This document shows positions 27,442 through 36,067 of a DNA stretch of 64,000 nucleotides, in pieces. The position numbers were made by a program, and so were the translations under genes. Positions within the stretch are counted from its first letter, which is position 1; each line of letters starts with the position of its first letter. The notes beneath the pieces were generated by a model, which worked only from the letters and a program-made list of their open reading frames with translations, had not been told where the DNA came from and ran no database searches. Source of the stretch: SMWC01 sp045561055 (GTDB lineage Bacteria > Pseudomonadota > Gammaproteobacteria > Steroidobacterales > Rariloculaceae); NCBI GenBank assembly GCA_045561055.1, contig JBJKYL010000017.1:186001-250000 (forward strand). The letters are read 5' to 3'.

Positions 27442-28647
27442 CTAGCCGGGGCTCGGAAGGATAAAATCCTGCGTGATAGAGGCTAGATTTGGTGTGCCAG
27501 CTTGCTGCATCATAATATGGAGTTCGCGATTGAGCATATCGAGCACTCGCTCCACGCCTTGTTGACCGAAAGCAGTTAATCCCCATATATATGGGCGGCC
27601 AATGCAGATTGCATCGGCGCCTATCGCTAGCGCTTTGAAGATATCAGTGCCGCGGCGGAAACCGCCGTCTATGAGAATTGGAATCCGTCCGTTGATTGTT
27701 TCGACGATTTCAGGGAGCGAATCTATTGTTGCTCGGCCGCTGTTTATTGCCCGCCCCCCATGATTTGAGACGATTAAGCCATCCACCCCGTGTCTTAGCG
27801 CGAGTGCAGCGTCTTCGTGAGCGACGACCCCTTTCAATAAAACTCTCATACTGGTCATCTCTTTAATTCGATCGATAAAAGCCCAGTCCATTTGTGGTGC
27901 GCGCGTGTTTGTAATAGCTGATAGATCTAGTCCATCGAACATGGGTTTGCGCGCGACCGACCCAGCTATACCCGGCTCGTGGCATCCGAGACATTCGGGG
28001 TTTGTATTTCTTCTGTATCGATCGAGGGACTCACGGTTACTATTCGGTAGATCGACGGTTATAGCGACCGCGGGACATCCCGATTCCTCTGCACGTCTTA
28101 CTAGTGCCTCTGTAATTCGCCAATCTTCGGTAGGGTATAACTGATACCAGACCGGCGTATCACGAGCCGCGTTAACATCCTCGACACTCGTAGTTGTAAC
28201 AGTTGAGAGTATTTGTAAAGCGTTGCGTGATGTTGAAGCTCGTGCAACAGCAAGTTCACCGTCCGAATGGAACATTTTATGTGTCCCGACCGGTGCAATA
28301 ATGATCGGTGACGCATACTGCGTGCCAAATAGCTCGATCCCCATGTCGATCTGGCTAACGTTTACGAGCCGGCGAGAACGAATTTGTAGACGGGTGAAGC
28401 CTTCTCGATTCGCTCGCACAGTGGCGCCGTTATCGACTCCCATAGCCATATAAGTGTGATGAGCTTCGGTTAGGTTAGTTCTAGTGAATGGTTCGAAGTC
28501 AAAGACGTTTATTGCATCGGCAGCGGTTTCCAATAGCGGGGTGTTGCTGTCGTTTAGTAGTTGAGAAAAGGCGCGGCTCACGGGAGTGAGGGCGGGGCTG
28601 GCAGCGAGATATTTTAAGAACGTGCGCCTGCGTTCAAGCGTATCCAT
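27442..28647 (-). CDS. FMN-dependent alpha-hydroxy-acid oxidase/dehydrogenase, Tat-exported
   Basis: The lactate/glycolate-oxidase family oxidises L-2-hydroxy acids to 2-oxo acids with FMN. From the ATG at 28647, supported by GAGGAA upstream, the 401-residue protein starts with a twin-arginine signal (ERRRTFLKYLAASPAL), so it is probably exported folded. The FMN barrel shows IIAPVGTHKMFH, the catalytic His in VSNHGGRAIN, PILIDGGFRRGTDIFKALA and IGRPYIWGLTAFGQQG. An in-frame extension to 28803 would add 52 residues that run inside the CoA-transferase gene and is rejected. The start overlaps the CoA-transferase end by 14 bases, so the two form an operon. The substrate is not evident. Confidence 0.9.
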   Translation of the reverse strand: MDTLERRRTFLKYLAASPALTPVSRAFSQLLNDSNTPLLETAADAINVFDFEPFTRTNLTEAHHTYMAMGVDNGATVRANREGFTRLQIRSRRLVNVSQIDMGIELFGTQYASPIIIAPVGTHKMFHSDGELAVARASTSRNALQILSTVTTTSVEDVNAARDTPVWYQLYPTEDWRITEALVRRAEESGCPAVAITVDLPNSNRESLDRYRRNTNPECLGCHEPGIAGSVARKPMFDGLDLSAITNTRAPQMDWAFIDRIKEMTSMRVLLKGVVAHEDAALALRHGVDGLIVSNHGGRAINSGRATIDSLPEIVETINGRIPILIDGGFRRGTDIFKALAIGADAICIGRPYIWGLTAFGQQGVERVLDMLNRELHIMMQQAGTPNLASITQDFILPSPG

Positions 28648-29830
28648 TAGTTGTTTCCTCGATAGTTTTCCGTGAGATCTCGGCACGAATCTCCTCGTTA
28701 TGCTCCCCCAGTAATGGAGGGTAGCGTCTATAGGTTGGCCCGTTTTCTGGCATCGTGATCGGATTACCAATAGATTTGATAATACCCAGTAATGGATGTT
28801 CAAGCTCTACAATCATGCCGCGCGCGATCAAATGCTCGTCGGTTAATGTTTCATCCGGGAAATTGATCGGCCCTGCTGGAATTCCTTTCTCAGCGAATGC
28901 CTCAATCCAGTAATTTGCTTCCCGCGTTGTTAGAATCTTTTCGAGTATTGGGATTAATTCTTCTCGATGTTCGTTACGCAGAGGATTTTTTATGAACCGA
29001 GGATCAGTCATGATCGTATCTTGGATCTGTAGAGTCTCACAGAAACGTTTCCACAGACGTTCTGTACCGACTGCGACAATTAGATCTTTATCTTTAGTTT
29101 TAAGCGGTTGGTAGGGCGTAACGGTTGGATGCAGGTTGCCGAGTCGTTTAGGACGCTCCCCATTTGCGAAGAAGGTACCTCCAATATTAGCAAGATACGT
29201 CGTCTGTGCATCGACGAGCGATACGTCGATAAAATTTCCCAAGCCATTTTCCACAGTATCGCGGGCGTAAAGCGCGGCTTGAATGCCCATAACTGTATAG
29301 AGTCCAGCTGTTATATCGGCAATAGGTGTTGGGAATCGTATAGGTATCCCATCGGGTTCACCAGTCAACGCCATGAGCCCGGCTTCTCCCTGGGCAACAA
29401 TATCGTAGCCGCTGCGGTTAGCTTTCGGCCCACTGTGGCCGTACCCGCTGATCGCGGCGTAAATCAATTTCGGGTTAATCGTTTGAAGAGTTTTTGGATC
29501 AATTCGTGAATTTATGAGCGATGACATTCGTGGAATGTTAGTTATAAAAACGTCGCTACTCGTGATTAGTTGATGAAGAAAGGCGATATCTTCGTCCTTC
29601 TTTATATTGAGCTCGAGGCTGCGCTTATTACGATTTACGGAAAGAAAATAGGGGCTTTCGCTTTTTAGAAATGGTGGGCCCCAGCGGCGGGACTGGTCGC
29701 CGATTTCAGGACGCTCTATTTTAATAACGTCAGCTCCGAGGTCGCCCAACATCATTGCGCAATAGGGCCCCGCGAGGGCCTCTGTCATCTCTAGCACGCG
29801 AATGTTTTTCAAAGGAAGGTGTGGTTTCAA
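28634..29830 (-). CDS. CaiB/BaiF family (class III) CoA-transferase
   Basis: Class III CoA-transferases move CoA between carboxylic acids through an aspartyl-CoA anhydride. The 398-residue protein has VLEMTEALAGPYCAMMLGDLGADVIKIE (in overlapping blocks), NRNKRSLELN, and GYDIVAQGEAGLM, where the Asp is the expected catalytic residue. The start is a TTG with GGAG six bases before it. Paired with the hydroxy-acid oxidase it could activate a hydroxy acid or the product of its oxidation, but the family is too broad to name a substrate. Confidence 0.93.
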   Translation of the reverse strand: MKPHLPLKNIRVLEMTEALAGPYCAMMLGDLGADVIKIERPEIGDQSRRWGPPFLKSESPYFLSVNRNKRSLELNIKKDEDIAFLHQLITSSDVFITNIPRMSSLINSRIDPKTLQTINPKLIYAAISGYGHSGPKANRSGYDIVAQGEAGLMALTGEPDGIPIRFPTPIADITAGLYTVMGIQAALYARDTVENGLGNFIDVSLVDAQTTYLANIGGTFFANGERPKRLGNLHPTVTPYQPLKTKDKDLIVAVGTERLWKRFCETLQIQDTIMTDPRFIKNPLRNEHREELIPILEKILTTREANYWIEAFAEKGIPAGPINFPDETLTDEHLIARGMIVELEHPLLGIIKSIGNPITMPENGPTYRRYPPLLGEHNEEIRAEISRKTIEETTNGYA

Positions 29831-30093
29831 TTAGTACTCCGTCGTTTGAGGATTAGTTGTGGCGTTTTTGTCGCGCCTCAGTATTATCTCATCGTGTTAT
29901 CTATTTTTTAATTAGTATGTCACAAATCTCCGTTAAAGTTCTTTTGCGAATCTGCGTATTTGGTTGTCAAGTTTAGGTATTACGCCTGCGAAAAAGGGCA
30001 ATTGTCTAGAGCCTCGATTTTTTGGTTTGCATTTAGTGATTCTAGAATGATTTTTTAGTTGATGAAGGAATATGAGTCTGGTATACAAAACTA

Positions 30094-30552
30094 ATGTTAT
30101 TAAAGAAATGTAACTTCTCTGTAGCGGTTATAGGTTGTTTGAGTGTGCTCTTGTTATCGCAAGGGCCGATAGTATTTGCGCACCATTCCTATTCACCGAT
30201 CGACAAAACGAGGTTGGCCGAGGTGAGTGCGATAGTAGCAAAGCTTGAATGGACTAATCCGCACATTTTCCTCTGGACTTATGTGGTCGATGAATCACAA
30301 GAGAGTGGTTACCAGCTATGGGCGTTTGAGACGGGCAGTATTACGATGATGGCAAGAGCCGGTTGGTCACGTGACGATACCCTCAAAGTCGGCGAGAAAG
30401 TTACGATTGAATATTTTCCGTTACGCGACGGCAGACCAGGAGGAGAAATAGCGTCATTGACACATGCCGACGGCACTGTCACTCCGGGGGATAGTCCCGC
30501 CCAAAATTGGCGTAGGCAGATCCGCGAGGCTGCCAACGGAGAGGCGCAATGA
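30094..30552 (+). CDS. Secreted DUF6152 family protein (copy 1)
   Basis: A 152-residue protein of unknown function with a signal peptide ending PIVFA, after which the mature chain would start HHSYSPIDKTR. Family features are the HHS start, the central block VAKLEWTNPHIFLWTYV, a polar middle with ELW-type tryptophans, and GEKVTIEYFPLRDGRPGG. It should act in the periplasm. Its end overlaps the next gene by four bases (ATGA), so this copy and its partner are translated together. It is the isolated copy of a module found four more times at 50.7-61.7 kb. A 13-codon frame (30072) with a better ribosome site overlaps its start out of frame. Confidence 0.85.
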   Translation: MLLKKCNFSVAVIGCLSVLLLSQGPIVFAHHSYSPIDKTRLAEVSAIVAKLEWTNPHIFLWTYVVDESQESGYQLWAFETGSITMMARAGWSRDDTLKVGEKVTIEYFPLRDGRPGGEIASLTHADGTVTPGDSPAQNWRRQIREAANGEAQ

Positions 30553-31328
30553 GTGTTGGTAGCCGTATCGCCCAGAGTATGTTTGCTTGCGCTGCTGTGG
30601 TGCTAGTAGCCGCCTGCGGACAGAGCGCCGATAACACGGCCATAGACGACGCGGCGGCTGTACCAGCGCAGCAGTTACCAGACTGGAGCGGATGGTGGAT
30701 GGAGGCGGAGGGCATTGCCGGTAATGGGGGTGAGTTCCGGAATGCTGACTTATATCTGCCTGAGGCGAGGCGGCTCGTCGAGGCGGGCGCCGCGGCGTAC
30801 TGTGTTCCAACTCGTTTTAACGGCGCAGGTTATGGTGGGCAGTTCAGTGATGTTGAGTTTTTGTTGATGTCACAAAGGCTCACGATTACTAACGGAGACG
30901 GACTGCTGCGACGCATTCCCATCGACGGGCGGCCGCTGCGCGCGAGTCCTGAGCCCTCCAACGGCGGTACGTCCGTAGGCAAGTGGGAAGGCGATATCCT
31001 GATTATTGAAACTATCGGTCTACACCCTGATACGACTTTTCCCGCAGTTTCGCGACCCAATGGCTGGCTAATTGGAGAAGACGTTCATGTTTTAGAGCGC
31101 TTATGGCTCAATGAACATGATCAGTTGGTTGTTGAAACAGAGCTAACTGCACCGCAATTGCTGAAAACACCACACAAGTTCACCATCGTTTATCAACGTC
31201 AGCCCGGGTTTATTTACCGTGACCACGACGTATGTTCGTTAAACGATCGCGCGATTGATCCCGAAACAGGACGTGAGCGCTTCGACATGACACCGCCCGA
31301 TGATCTTCCTCCGCCACCAATCAATTAG
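30549..31328 (+). CDS. Lipoprotein of the DUF6152-partner family (copy 1)
   Basis: I do not recognise a named family. The 259-residue protein has a lipoprotein signal (LVAACGQS), a GWW start block (DWSGWWMEAEG), a Cys-Val-Pro block (YCVPTRFNG) and the segment VGKWEGDILIIETIGLHPDT, followed by LERLWLNEHDQLVVETEL and a Pro-rich tail. The KWEGDILIIET stretch corresponds to the WEGDTLVIET signature seen in four other proteins in this window, though this copy is the most divergent and the only lipoprotein. It is coupled to the DUF6152 gene ahead. The beta-rich pattern suggests a beta-barrel or jelly-roll domain; this is inference. Confidence 0.8.
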   Translation: MSVGSRIAQSMFACAAVVLVAACGQSADNTAIDDAAAVPAQQLPDWSGWWMEAEGIAGNGGEFRNADLYLPEARRLVEAGAAAYCVPTRFNGAGYGGQFSDVEFLLMSQRLTITNGDGLLRRIPIDGRPLRASPEPSNGGTSVGKWEGDILIIETIGLHPDTTFPAVSRPNGWLIGEDVHVLERLWLNEHDQLVVETELTAPQLLKTPHKFTIVYQRQPGFIYRDHDVCSLNDRAIDPETGRERFDMTPPDDLPPPPIN

Positions 31329-31370
31329 TTTGAATTGGTGGAAAACCAAAATCAGCAGCCTCGGAGGAGG

Positions 31371-31423
31371 AAAAAAAGAGCTTGCGGACAAAAGCCGGGT
31401 ATCGGGAGCCGACTCTTGTCCGC
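31371..31423 (-). terminator. Intrinsic-type terminator of the UxaA-family operon
   Basis: On the minus strand GCGGACAA (31423-31416) and TTGTCCGC (31391-31384) form a perfect eight-base-pair stem with an inner CCG/CGG stem, and a run of seven T follows within six bases (31377-31371). It lies 12 bases after the stop codon of the minus-strand gene. It could also serve as a two-way barrier to the convergent partner gene. Confidence 0.6.
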
Positions 31424-31434
31424 TCGAAGTGAAC

Positions 31435-32607
31435 TCAGGCGCTCCGATAAAGCTTGGTCATAACAAACTCTCGGTGCCCTAATGCTTCCGCGGCGGTTAA
31501 TCTGCCATTAGCTGTTTGCACGATCATATCGATCAGGTTGTCGCCGGCTTCTGGAATGGTCATCTCACGTCGTACAACCCCCGAAACATCTACGTCAATG
31601 TGCTCGCCCATGGTTCTCACCGTACGTGGATTACCCGTAATTTTTATTACTGGCATGATCGGGTTGCCGATTATATTGCCTTGACCTGTAGGGAAGCAGT
31701 GTACGACGTAGCCTGCTGCGGCCTGAATCGTATTGCATTCAGCGGCAGCAGAAGAGGTATCCATGAAGTAGAGTCCAGGGCCTTTCGATGGTGCTTCAGC
31801 GGGTTCTAGTACATCGATATAGCTCACTTCCTTACCGATTTTCTCAAGATTTCCAAGTGCTTTTTCCTCTATCGTGGTTAAACCGCCGGCTATATTACCC
31901 TTGGTGGGCTGACTGTCGGATAGATCGGAGGTCTTAAATGCCTCTACCACTTCGTCTTGATAGGCCTGCCAGGTGCGAAGAAATTTTTCGCCAACCTCTC
32001 TAGACACAGCTCGAGACGCGCATTTGTCTTCCGCGCCCGTAATTTCGGTGGTCTCGCCGAAGCAACCGTATACACCTTGCGGAATCCACTTGTCGTACAT
32101 ATTGCCGACTGCCGGACAGGACGCAAGCCCGGTTGTTGTATCCGACTCACCGCATTTTGCTGCTACCCATAGATCCGAGATGCTGCATTCTTCGCGCTGT
32201 TGTCCAGATGTTTGGTGTACCAATTCTTTTGCGGTTCGGGATGCCGCTGCTACTGTCGCAATATCACCGTTTTGCTCGATAGAAAATCCAGTTACTGGCT
32301 TGCCGGTAGCAGCGATGCCATCGACGATTTTTTGTGTCCATCCTGGTTCAATCCCAATAACGACGCACGCCGCAACATTCGGATTAGAGCCTGTACCGAT
32401 CATCGTGCGAAAGTGGAGCTCCAGGTCTTCGCCGAATTGCAGCCGCCCATAAGCGTGGGGCAGTGCTATTGTGCCTTGAATATTAGCCGCTACCGATTCG
32501 CAAGCGGCATTCGATATATCATCAACCGGCAGAATAGCTACATAGTTGCGGATACCGACCCGACCGTTCTCGCGCCGATATCCAAAAAATGAGTTTTTTT
32601 CAGACAT
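31435..32607 (-). CDS. UxaA-family lyase large subunit, SuyB-like
   Basis: This is the catalytic subunit of a two-subunit hydro- or sulfo-lyase in the altronate/galactarate dehydratase family. From the ATG at 32607, with GAGGG eight bases ahead, it has 390 residues: FFGYRRENGRVGIRNYVAILP, then the Cys-containing AAKCGESDTTTGLASCPAVGN and GCFGETTEITGAEDKC, which recall the (2R)-3-sulfolactate sulfo-lyase subunit SuyB, and an end block with FPTGQGNIIGNPIMPVIKITGN. Cysteines of these blocks are expected ligands of an iron or Fe-S centre. Together with the small SAF subunit upstream, the split architecture fits SuyAB. Other sugar-acid dehydratases remain possible. Confidence 0.8.
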   Translation of the reverse strand: MSEKNSFFGYRRENGRVGIRNYVAILPVDDISNAACESVAANIQGTIALPHAYGRLQFGEDLELHFRTMIGTGSNPNVAACVVIGIEPGWTQKIVDGIAATGKPVTGFSIEQNGDIATVAAASRTAKELVHQTSGQQREECSISDLWVAAKCGESDTTTGLASCPAVGNMYDKWIPQGVYGCFGETTEITGAEDKCASRAVSREVGEKFLRTWQAYQDEVVEAFKTSDLSDSQPTKGNIAGGLTTIEEKALGNLEKIGKEVSYIDVLEPAEAPSKGPGLYFMDTSSAAAECNTIQAAAGYVVHCFPTGQGNIIGNPIMPVIKITGNPRTVRTMGEHIDVDVSGVVRREMTIPEAGDNLIDMIVQTANGRLTAAEALGHREFVMTKLYRSA

Positions 32608-32621
32608 GATTTTGCCCTCGC

Positions 32622-32909
32622 TTACCAACGTTTAGTTTTTAGATTATGAGTATGTACGTGCTCGCCTATACCGACCGGTTCCACTATTTTTCCAATGTCA
32701 GTACCGTATTTTATTGCTGTATCACCTTTTTTGAGGTCCGCTAGAGCAACCTTATGTCCAATTGGTACATCCTGTTTAGCGGTCATTCGAAAGTCACTAT
32801 TGTCTTCGGTTATAACACACAGTAATTCAGCGCCTGCTTCGATGCCTTCCACGACAACAACGCCTACATTATCTTTTTTATCATGGATCAGTAGTTGCGG
32901 AATGCTCAC
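32622..32909 (-). CDS. UxaA-family lyase small subunit (SAF domain), SuyA-like
   Basis: A 95-residue SAF-domain protein that should be the small subunit of the lyase encoded next. It contains IHDKKDNVGVVVVEGIEAG, IPLGHK-like VPIGHKVALADLKKGD, IKYGTDIGKIVEPVGIGEHVH and the conserved ending HTHNLKTKRW. The separate small subunit and the HVHTHNLKTKRW end are typical of SuyA and of split altronate dehydratases. The start is a GTG with AGGAG eight bases upstream; an ATG three bases earlier is out of frame and closes at once. It ends 14 bases before the large subunit. Confidence 0.85.
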   Translation of the reverse strand: MSIPQLLIHDKKDNVGVVVVEGIEAGAELLCVITEDNSDFRMTAKQDVPIGHKVALADLKKGDTAIKYGTDIGKIVEPVGIGEHVHTHNLKTKRW

Positions 32910-32929
32910 GACATGTCTCTCCTGTTGGT

Positions 32930-33634
32930 TTAATTGATATCACGGCGAGTATTTACTGTTAAAAGTCTCATAACTTCCTGTGCCGCTTGATTTGCCTCTT
33001 CTCGGGTTGCGCTTTCAGCCGCATCTGCGTCACCGCGTTCTGCTGCGGCGAGAATACAACGGAGATTCTCGATGCTTTCTCCTGAGCGTTCATTAGAACG
33101 ATTTGGATGAGTTAATCCCAACGAACGCCACTGCCAGATGCGAGCATGCAATGTCGCTAGCATAGAGTTTAGTGTCTCACTCTTGGTGCCCTCGTGCAGT
33201 ACCTCGTAAAAACGGGTCTTCATGTCTAATACCCGATCAGCATCACCGCTTTTGTAGGATGAGACGACTGCTTCAAAGGCTTTCTGGAGACTCGCCTGGC
33301 TTTTTCTGGTTCGTTGCTCTACAAAAATTCGTGCAGCGAGACCATACAAGACTGCCCTTATCCGATACAGGTCCTCCGCTTCTTCTGGGGTTAACCCGCG
33401 CACGACAGGACCTTTGTTGGGTATGACTTCGATTAGCCGCTCTGCCTCGAGTTGTCTAAGTGCTTCACGAATGACTGTCCGAGAAACATCCATTATCTCG
33501 ATTAATTCGCGCTCCGTAAGGCGCTTACCGGGTGGCAGTTCACCGGAGACGATGGCGCTTCTGAGTCCCTCAAGAACCTGTTGGCGAAGTGATGCAGCGG
33601 TCTTACGGACTTTTTTGAGGCTCGACTGGCTCAT
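32930..33634 (-). CDS. GntR family transcriptional regulator, FCD (FadR) subfamily
   Basis: A 234-residue regulator with an N-terminal winged helix (LRSAIVSGELPPGKRLTERELIEIMDVSRTVIREALRQLE, in parts) and a C-terminal all-helical FCD effector domain. In most FCD proteins three His residues bind metal; here the expected FH and EH positions read FYEVLH and ENLRCIL, so the metal site may be changed. It lies upstream of the lyase subunits on the same strand and divergent from the oxidoreductase operon, the place of a local pathway regulator. A candidate operator lies in the shared promoter. Confidence 0.92.
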   Translation of the reverse strand: MSQSSLKKVRKTAASLRQQVLEGLRSAIVSGELPPGKRLTERELIEIMDVSRTVIREALRQLEAERLIEVIPNKGPVVRGLTPEEAEDLYRIRAVLYGLAARIFVEQRTRKSQASLQKAFEAVVSSYKSGDADRVLDMKTRFYEVLHEGTKSETLNSMLATLHARIWQWRSLGLTHPNRSNERSGESIENLRCILAAAERGDADAAESATREEANQAAQEVMRLLTVNTRRDIN

Positions 33635-33655
33635 GTATTAGCATTGTAATACCAT
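33635..33655. promoter_or_regulatory. Candidate FCD/GntR operator
   Basis: The 11-mer TTGTAATACCA (33644-33654) fits the FadR-subfamily half-symmetric consensus TNGTNNNACNA, and it overlaps the inverted repeat GTATTA-N6-TAATAC (33635-33652). It lies directly between the regulator and the divergent Gfo/Idh gene, so autoregulation and control of both arms is plausible. Confidence 0.4.
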
Positions 33656-33693
33656 ATTACGCTATCTGGGAACCCAGCAGGACAAGGACAACA

Positions 33694-34770
33694 ATGGATT
33701 CAGATTCTGTAAAGCTAGGAATTATCGGCCTTGGTAGGTGGTCTAGGGTTCTTACCCGTGCTGCTCAGAAATCGGAAAAGATAGAAATAGTTGCCGGTTA
33801 CAGTCGTTCTAAGGAAAAACGAGACGCTTTCCAGGCAGATTTCGGTGTTGTGAGTGTGGAAGACCCTGATTCGCTCTTTAGTAATCCTGAGATAAAGGGT
33901 GTCATTCTGACGGTACCCAATGAGCAACATCTGCCTGTTGCGGAAGCTGTTGCAAAAGCAGGGAAGCACGTCTATACCGAAAAACCTATAGCCAATACTC
34001 TCGAATCAGGTTTGGAAATTGAGTCGCTGCAGTCCCGTTATGGAATTCATGTGATGGTAGGACATAGCGCAAGGTTACTTAAGGGTACACGGCGAATAAA
34101 AGAGGTTATGGATAGCGGTGGACTTGGGCGTATCGTATTTATTGAGGCTAATTTCTCCAATGAACGAGCATTGGAAATTACGCCCGACACTTGGCGATGG
34201 TTCCGTGCCAAGGCGCCTGGTGGACCGTTATCGCAGCTCGCTATACATCAGTTCGATACTATTCATTATCTCGGTGGTGAGATTGAAGCAGTATCGTCGA
34301 TCGCTTCAAAGCTTTCGCCAGTTGGAGCGGAGGTCGATGATCAGTCGATGACTACGCTGAAATTTGTGGACGGGAAACTCGGCTATGTTGGTTCTAGCTG
34401 GACATCTCCGGGTATTTATTCAATTCGTGTATTCGGGCAAACGGGCCTTATGCATTTTGAACTCGACTTTGGTAGCTGGGACACGCCAGACGAATTACAT
34501 AAAACTTCGCAACTTTATATTCAACGCGGTAAAGATGGATTTGGAGAGCGAGAGATGCTCGATATTCCTGCCGGAGACATGTTCCAGGACGAGCTAGAGA
34601 TGTTCGGGGAGATGTGTATGACGAATAAGGCGTGTGAACTCGGAGCGAGTAGCGGTAATGTTGCCTTGGCTGTTGTGAATGCGGCATTGGTTTCGATTGA
34701 AAAGAATGGTCAACTAATCTCAATTAAAGACGTTCTCGACGAATCTCGCGCGAAACTCACAGCGGCCTAA
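33694..34770 (+). CDS. Gfo/Idh/MocA family oxidoreductase
   Basis: An NAD(P)-dependent dehydrogenase of 358 residues. The Rossmann motif LGIIGLGRWSRVLT, the EKP motif in YTEKPIANT, and the C-terminal substrate domain with the likely catalytic segment QLAIHQFDTIHYLGG are present. The family oxidises sugars, inositols and related polyols and also catalyses non-redox steps, so the substrate is open. It starts the plus-strand operon that continues with creatininase, cupin, hydroxyacid dehydrogenase and a TTT transporter. Confidence 0.93.
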   Translation: MDSDSVKLGIIGLGRWSRVLTRAAQKSEKIEIVAGYSRSKEKRDAFQADFGVVSVEDPDSLFSNPEIKGVILTVPNEQHLPVAEAVAKAGKHVYTEKPIANTLESGLEIESLQSRYGIHVMVGHSARLLKGTRRIKEVMDSGGLGRIVFIEANFSNERALEITPDTWRWFRAKAPGGPLSQLAIHQFDTIHYLGGEIEAVSSIASKLSPVGAEVDDQSMTTLKFVDGKLGYVGSSWTSPGIYSIRVFGQTGLMHFELDFGSWDTPDELHKTSQLYIQRGKDGFGEREMLDIPAGDMFQDELEMFGEMCMTNKACELGASSGNVALAVVNAALVSIEKNGQLISIKDVLDESRAKLTAA

Positions 34771-34829
34771 TAGAGATTGGTTGCGAGCGCGGTTATCTGT
34801 TTGAAATTGATTGATAGAGGTAACTTGGT

Positions 34830-35639
34830 ATGACAAATATTTCTAGCCGATATTTTATTGATTTGACTCAGCCTGAAATTGCAGCGCAAATCAAACGGAA
34901 CCCGATGGTGGTTTTGCCTGCTGGTAGTGTCGAGCAACATGGCCCTCACCTCCCAACGGGCACGGATATTTACGCCGCTAATGTTATTTCTCACGCTGTT
35001 GCGGAGGAGATGGACGCGCTTGTGTTGCCTGGCGGTCCCCTTGGTGTAACGCCGATGCATATGCCTTTCGAAGGTACGCTGACCCTGACGCCTGACACTT
35101 ATATGAAAGTTGTCGAGGAAACCTGTGTGTCTACTGCTCAGCATGGAGCCAGACAGTTGTTAATTCTCAATTGGCACGAAGGTAACATTCCATCTCTTTC
35201 CGTTGCGGCAGATAAATTGCATCGTGACCACGGAATGATTGTCGTGACGGTTCAGGCTTGTTACGTTGCTGCCGAGCTTTACGGGCAGGATTGTGGTGGC
35301 TTGACGCATGGTGGAGAAATCGAAGCGCTTGCGATTTTGGCGCATCGGCCGGAACTCGTGCATCTTGACCGCATAGATCACTCATCCGATCACGACCATG
35401 GTAGTAAAATGGATAAACTGCGACGGACAAGAACTTTTCAACCTGTACTTACCGATATTCGTTCGATCGCTTCTACTGGTTGGTACGGCCATCCGGAGAA
35501 CGCTACGATTGATAAAGCACTAAAGATGCTTAATGACGTTTCGGCAGCGATCGCATCTGAAGCGAGTGAAATCTTCGCGAAACTTGAGTCGGTTCAGGGG
35601 GGGGTCGCGGAAGTACGGCATCTTCAGGAAGCGAGTTAG
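34830..35639 (+). CDS. Creatininase-family amidohydrolase
   Basis: A 269-residue member of the creatinine amidohydrolase family, which hydrolyses cyclic amides or related bonds with two metal ions. The ligands are visible in GSVEQHGPHLPTGTD (Glu, His, Asp), NWHEGN (His; usually NGHGGN) and THGGEIEA (Glu). The change of the glycine pair to Trp-Glu in the NWHEGN motif is unusual. The real substrate is probably not creatinine, as the family also includes lactonase- and formamide-type enzymes. AGAGG precedes the ATG. Confidence 0.88.
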   Translation: MTNISSRYFIDLTQPEIAAQIKRNPMVVLPAGSVEQHGPHLPTGTDIYAANVISHAVAEEMDALVLPGGPLGVTPMHMPFEGTLTLTPDTYMKVVEETCVSTAQHGARQLLILNWHEGNIPSLSVAADKLHRDHGMIVVTVQACYVAAELYGQDCGGLTHGGEIEALAILAHRPELVHLDRIDHSSDHDHGSKMDKLRRTRTFQPVLTDIRSIASTGWYGHPENATIDKALKMLNDVSAAIASEASEIFAKLESVQGGVAEVRHLQEAS

Positions 35640-35673
35640 GCCGCCTGAAAGGACAAAGAAGCGGAGTTGCTTA

Positions 35674-36033
35674 GTGGCGCGTGTAGTAAAATTTGCCGAT
35701 GCAAAAGACCTTGGTCTTCCTGGGCGTATCTCGAAAGAAATTCTTTCTGGTCAAGAGACTGCCGCATCTGTCACGCTGAGGTATGTCGAGATTCCTGTAC
35801 CGATTTCTGGTGTGGCCCCTCGTGCCCCTCATTCGCACAACGACTCCGAAGAATACATTCATGTGCTATCGGGACGAGGCTTGTTTTGTGGTGGCGAAAG
35901 CGAGATACCTTTGCTGCCTGGTGACACTGTATGTGTTCCCCGTGAAGAATTACATGTAACAATCAACACTGGGGGGGTGCCCCTTTTGTTGCTATGTTTT
36001 TTTCCAAAAGGCGATCTGAGTTCTCATGGTTAG
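35674..36033 (+). CDS. Cupin-domain protein
   Basis: A 119-residue single-domain cupin beta-barrel. The metal-binding motif 1 appears as PHSHNDSEEYIHVLSGRG (two His and Glu), and motif 2 as GDTVCVPREELHVTINT (His). The start is the GTG at 35674 with GGAG seven bases before it; a longer in-frame reading into the creatininase gene is not credible. Small cupins of this sort act as isomerases, lyases or sensors; the role here is unknown. Confidence 0.85.
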   Translation: MARVVKFADAKDLGLPGRISKEILSGQETAASVTLRYVEIPVPISGVAPRAPHSHNDSEEYIHVLSGRGLFCGGESEIPLLPGDTVCVPREELHVTINTGGVPLLLLCFFPKGDLSSHG

Positions 36034-36067
36034 CGCGAGAAGTCGTTTTGAGCCGGAGTAAGTGGCG

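Noticed and set aside
28648..28803. 52-residue N-terminal extension of the hydroxy-acid oxidase
   Set aside because: It lies inside the CoA-transferase coding region; the later ATG has a good ribosome site and starts a complete Tat signal.
30072..30113. 13-codon frame with a good ribosome site overlapping the start of DUF6152 copy 1, read as a leader peptide
   Set aside because: No codon bias, no hairpin and no second example at the other copies; it may be chance.
35533..35673. N-terminal extension of the cupin gene into the creatininase gene
   Set aside because: The GTG at 35674 has a well-placed GGAG, and the extension is a basic, frame-shadow sequence.
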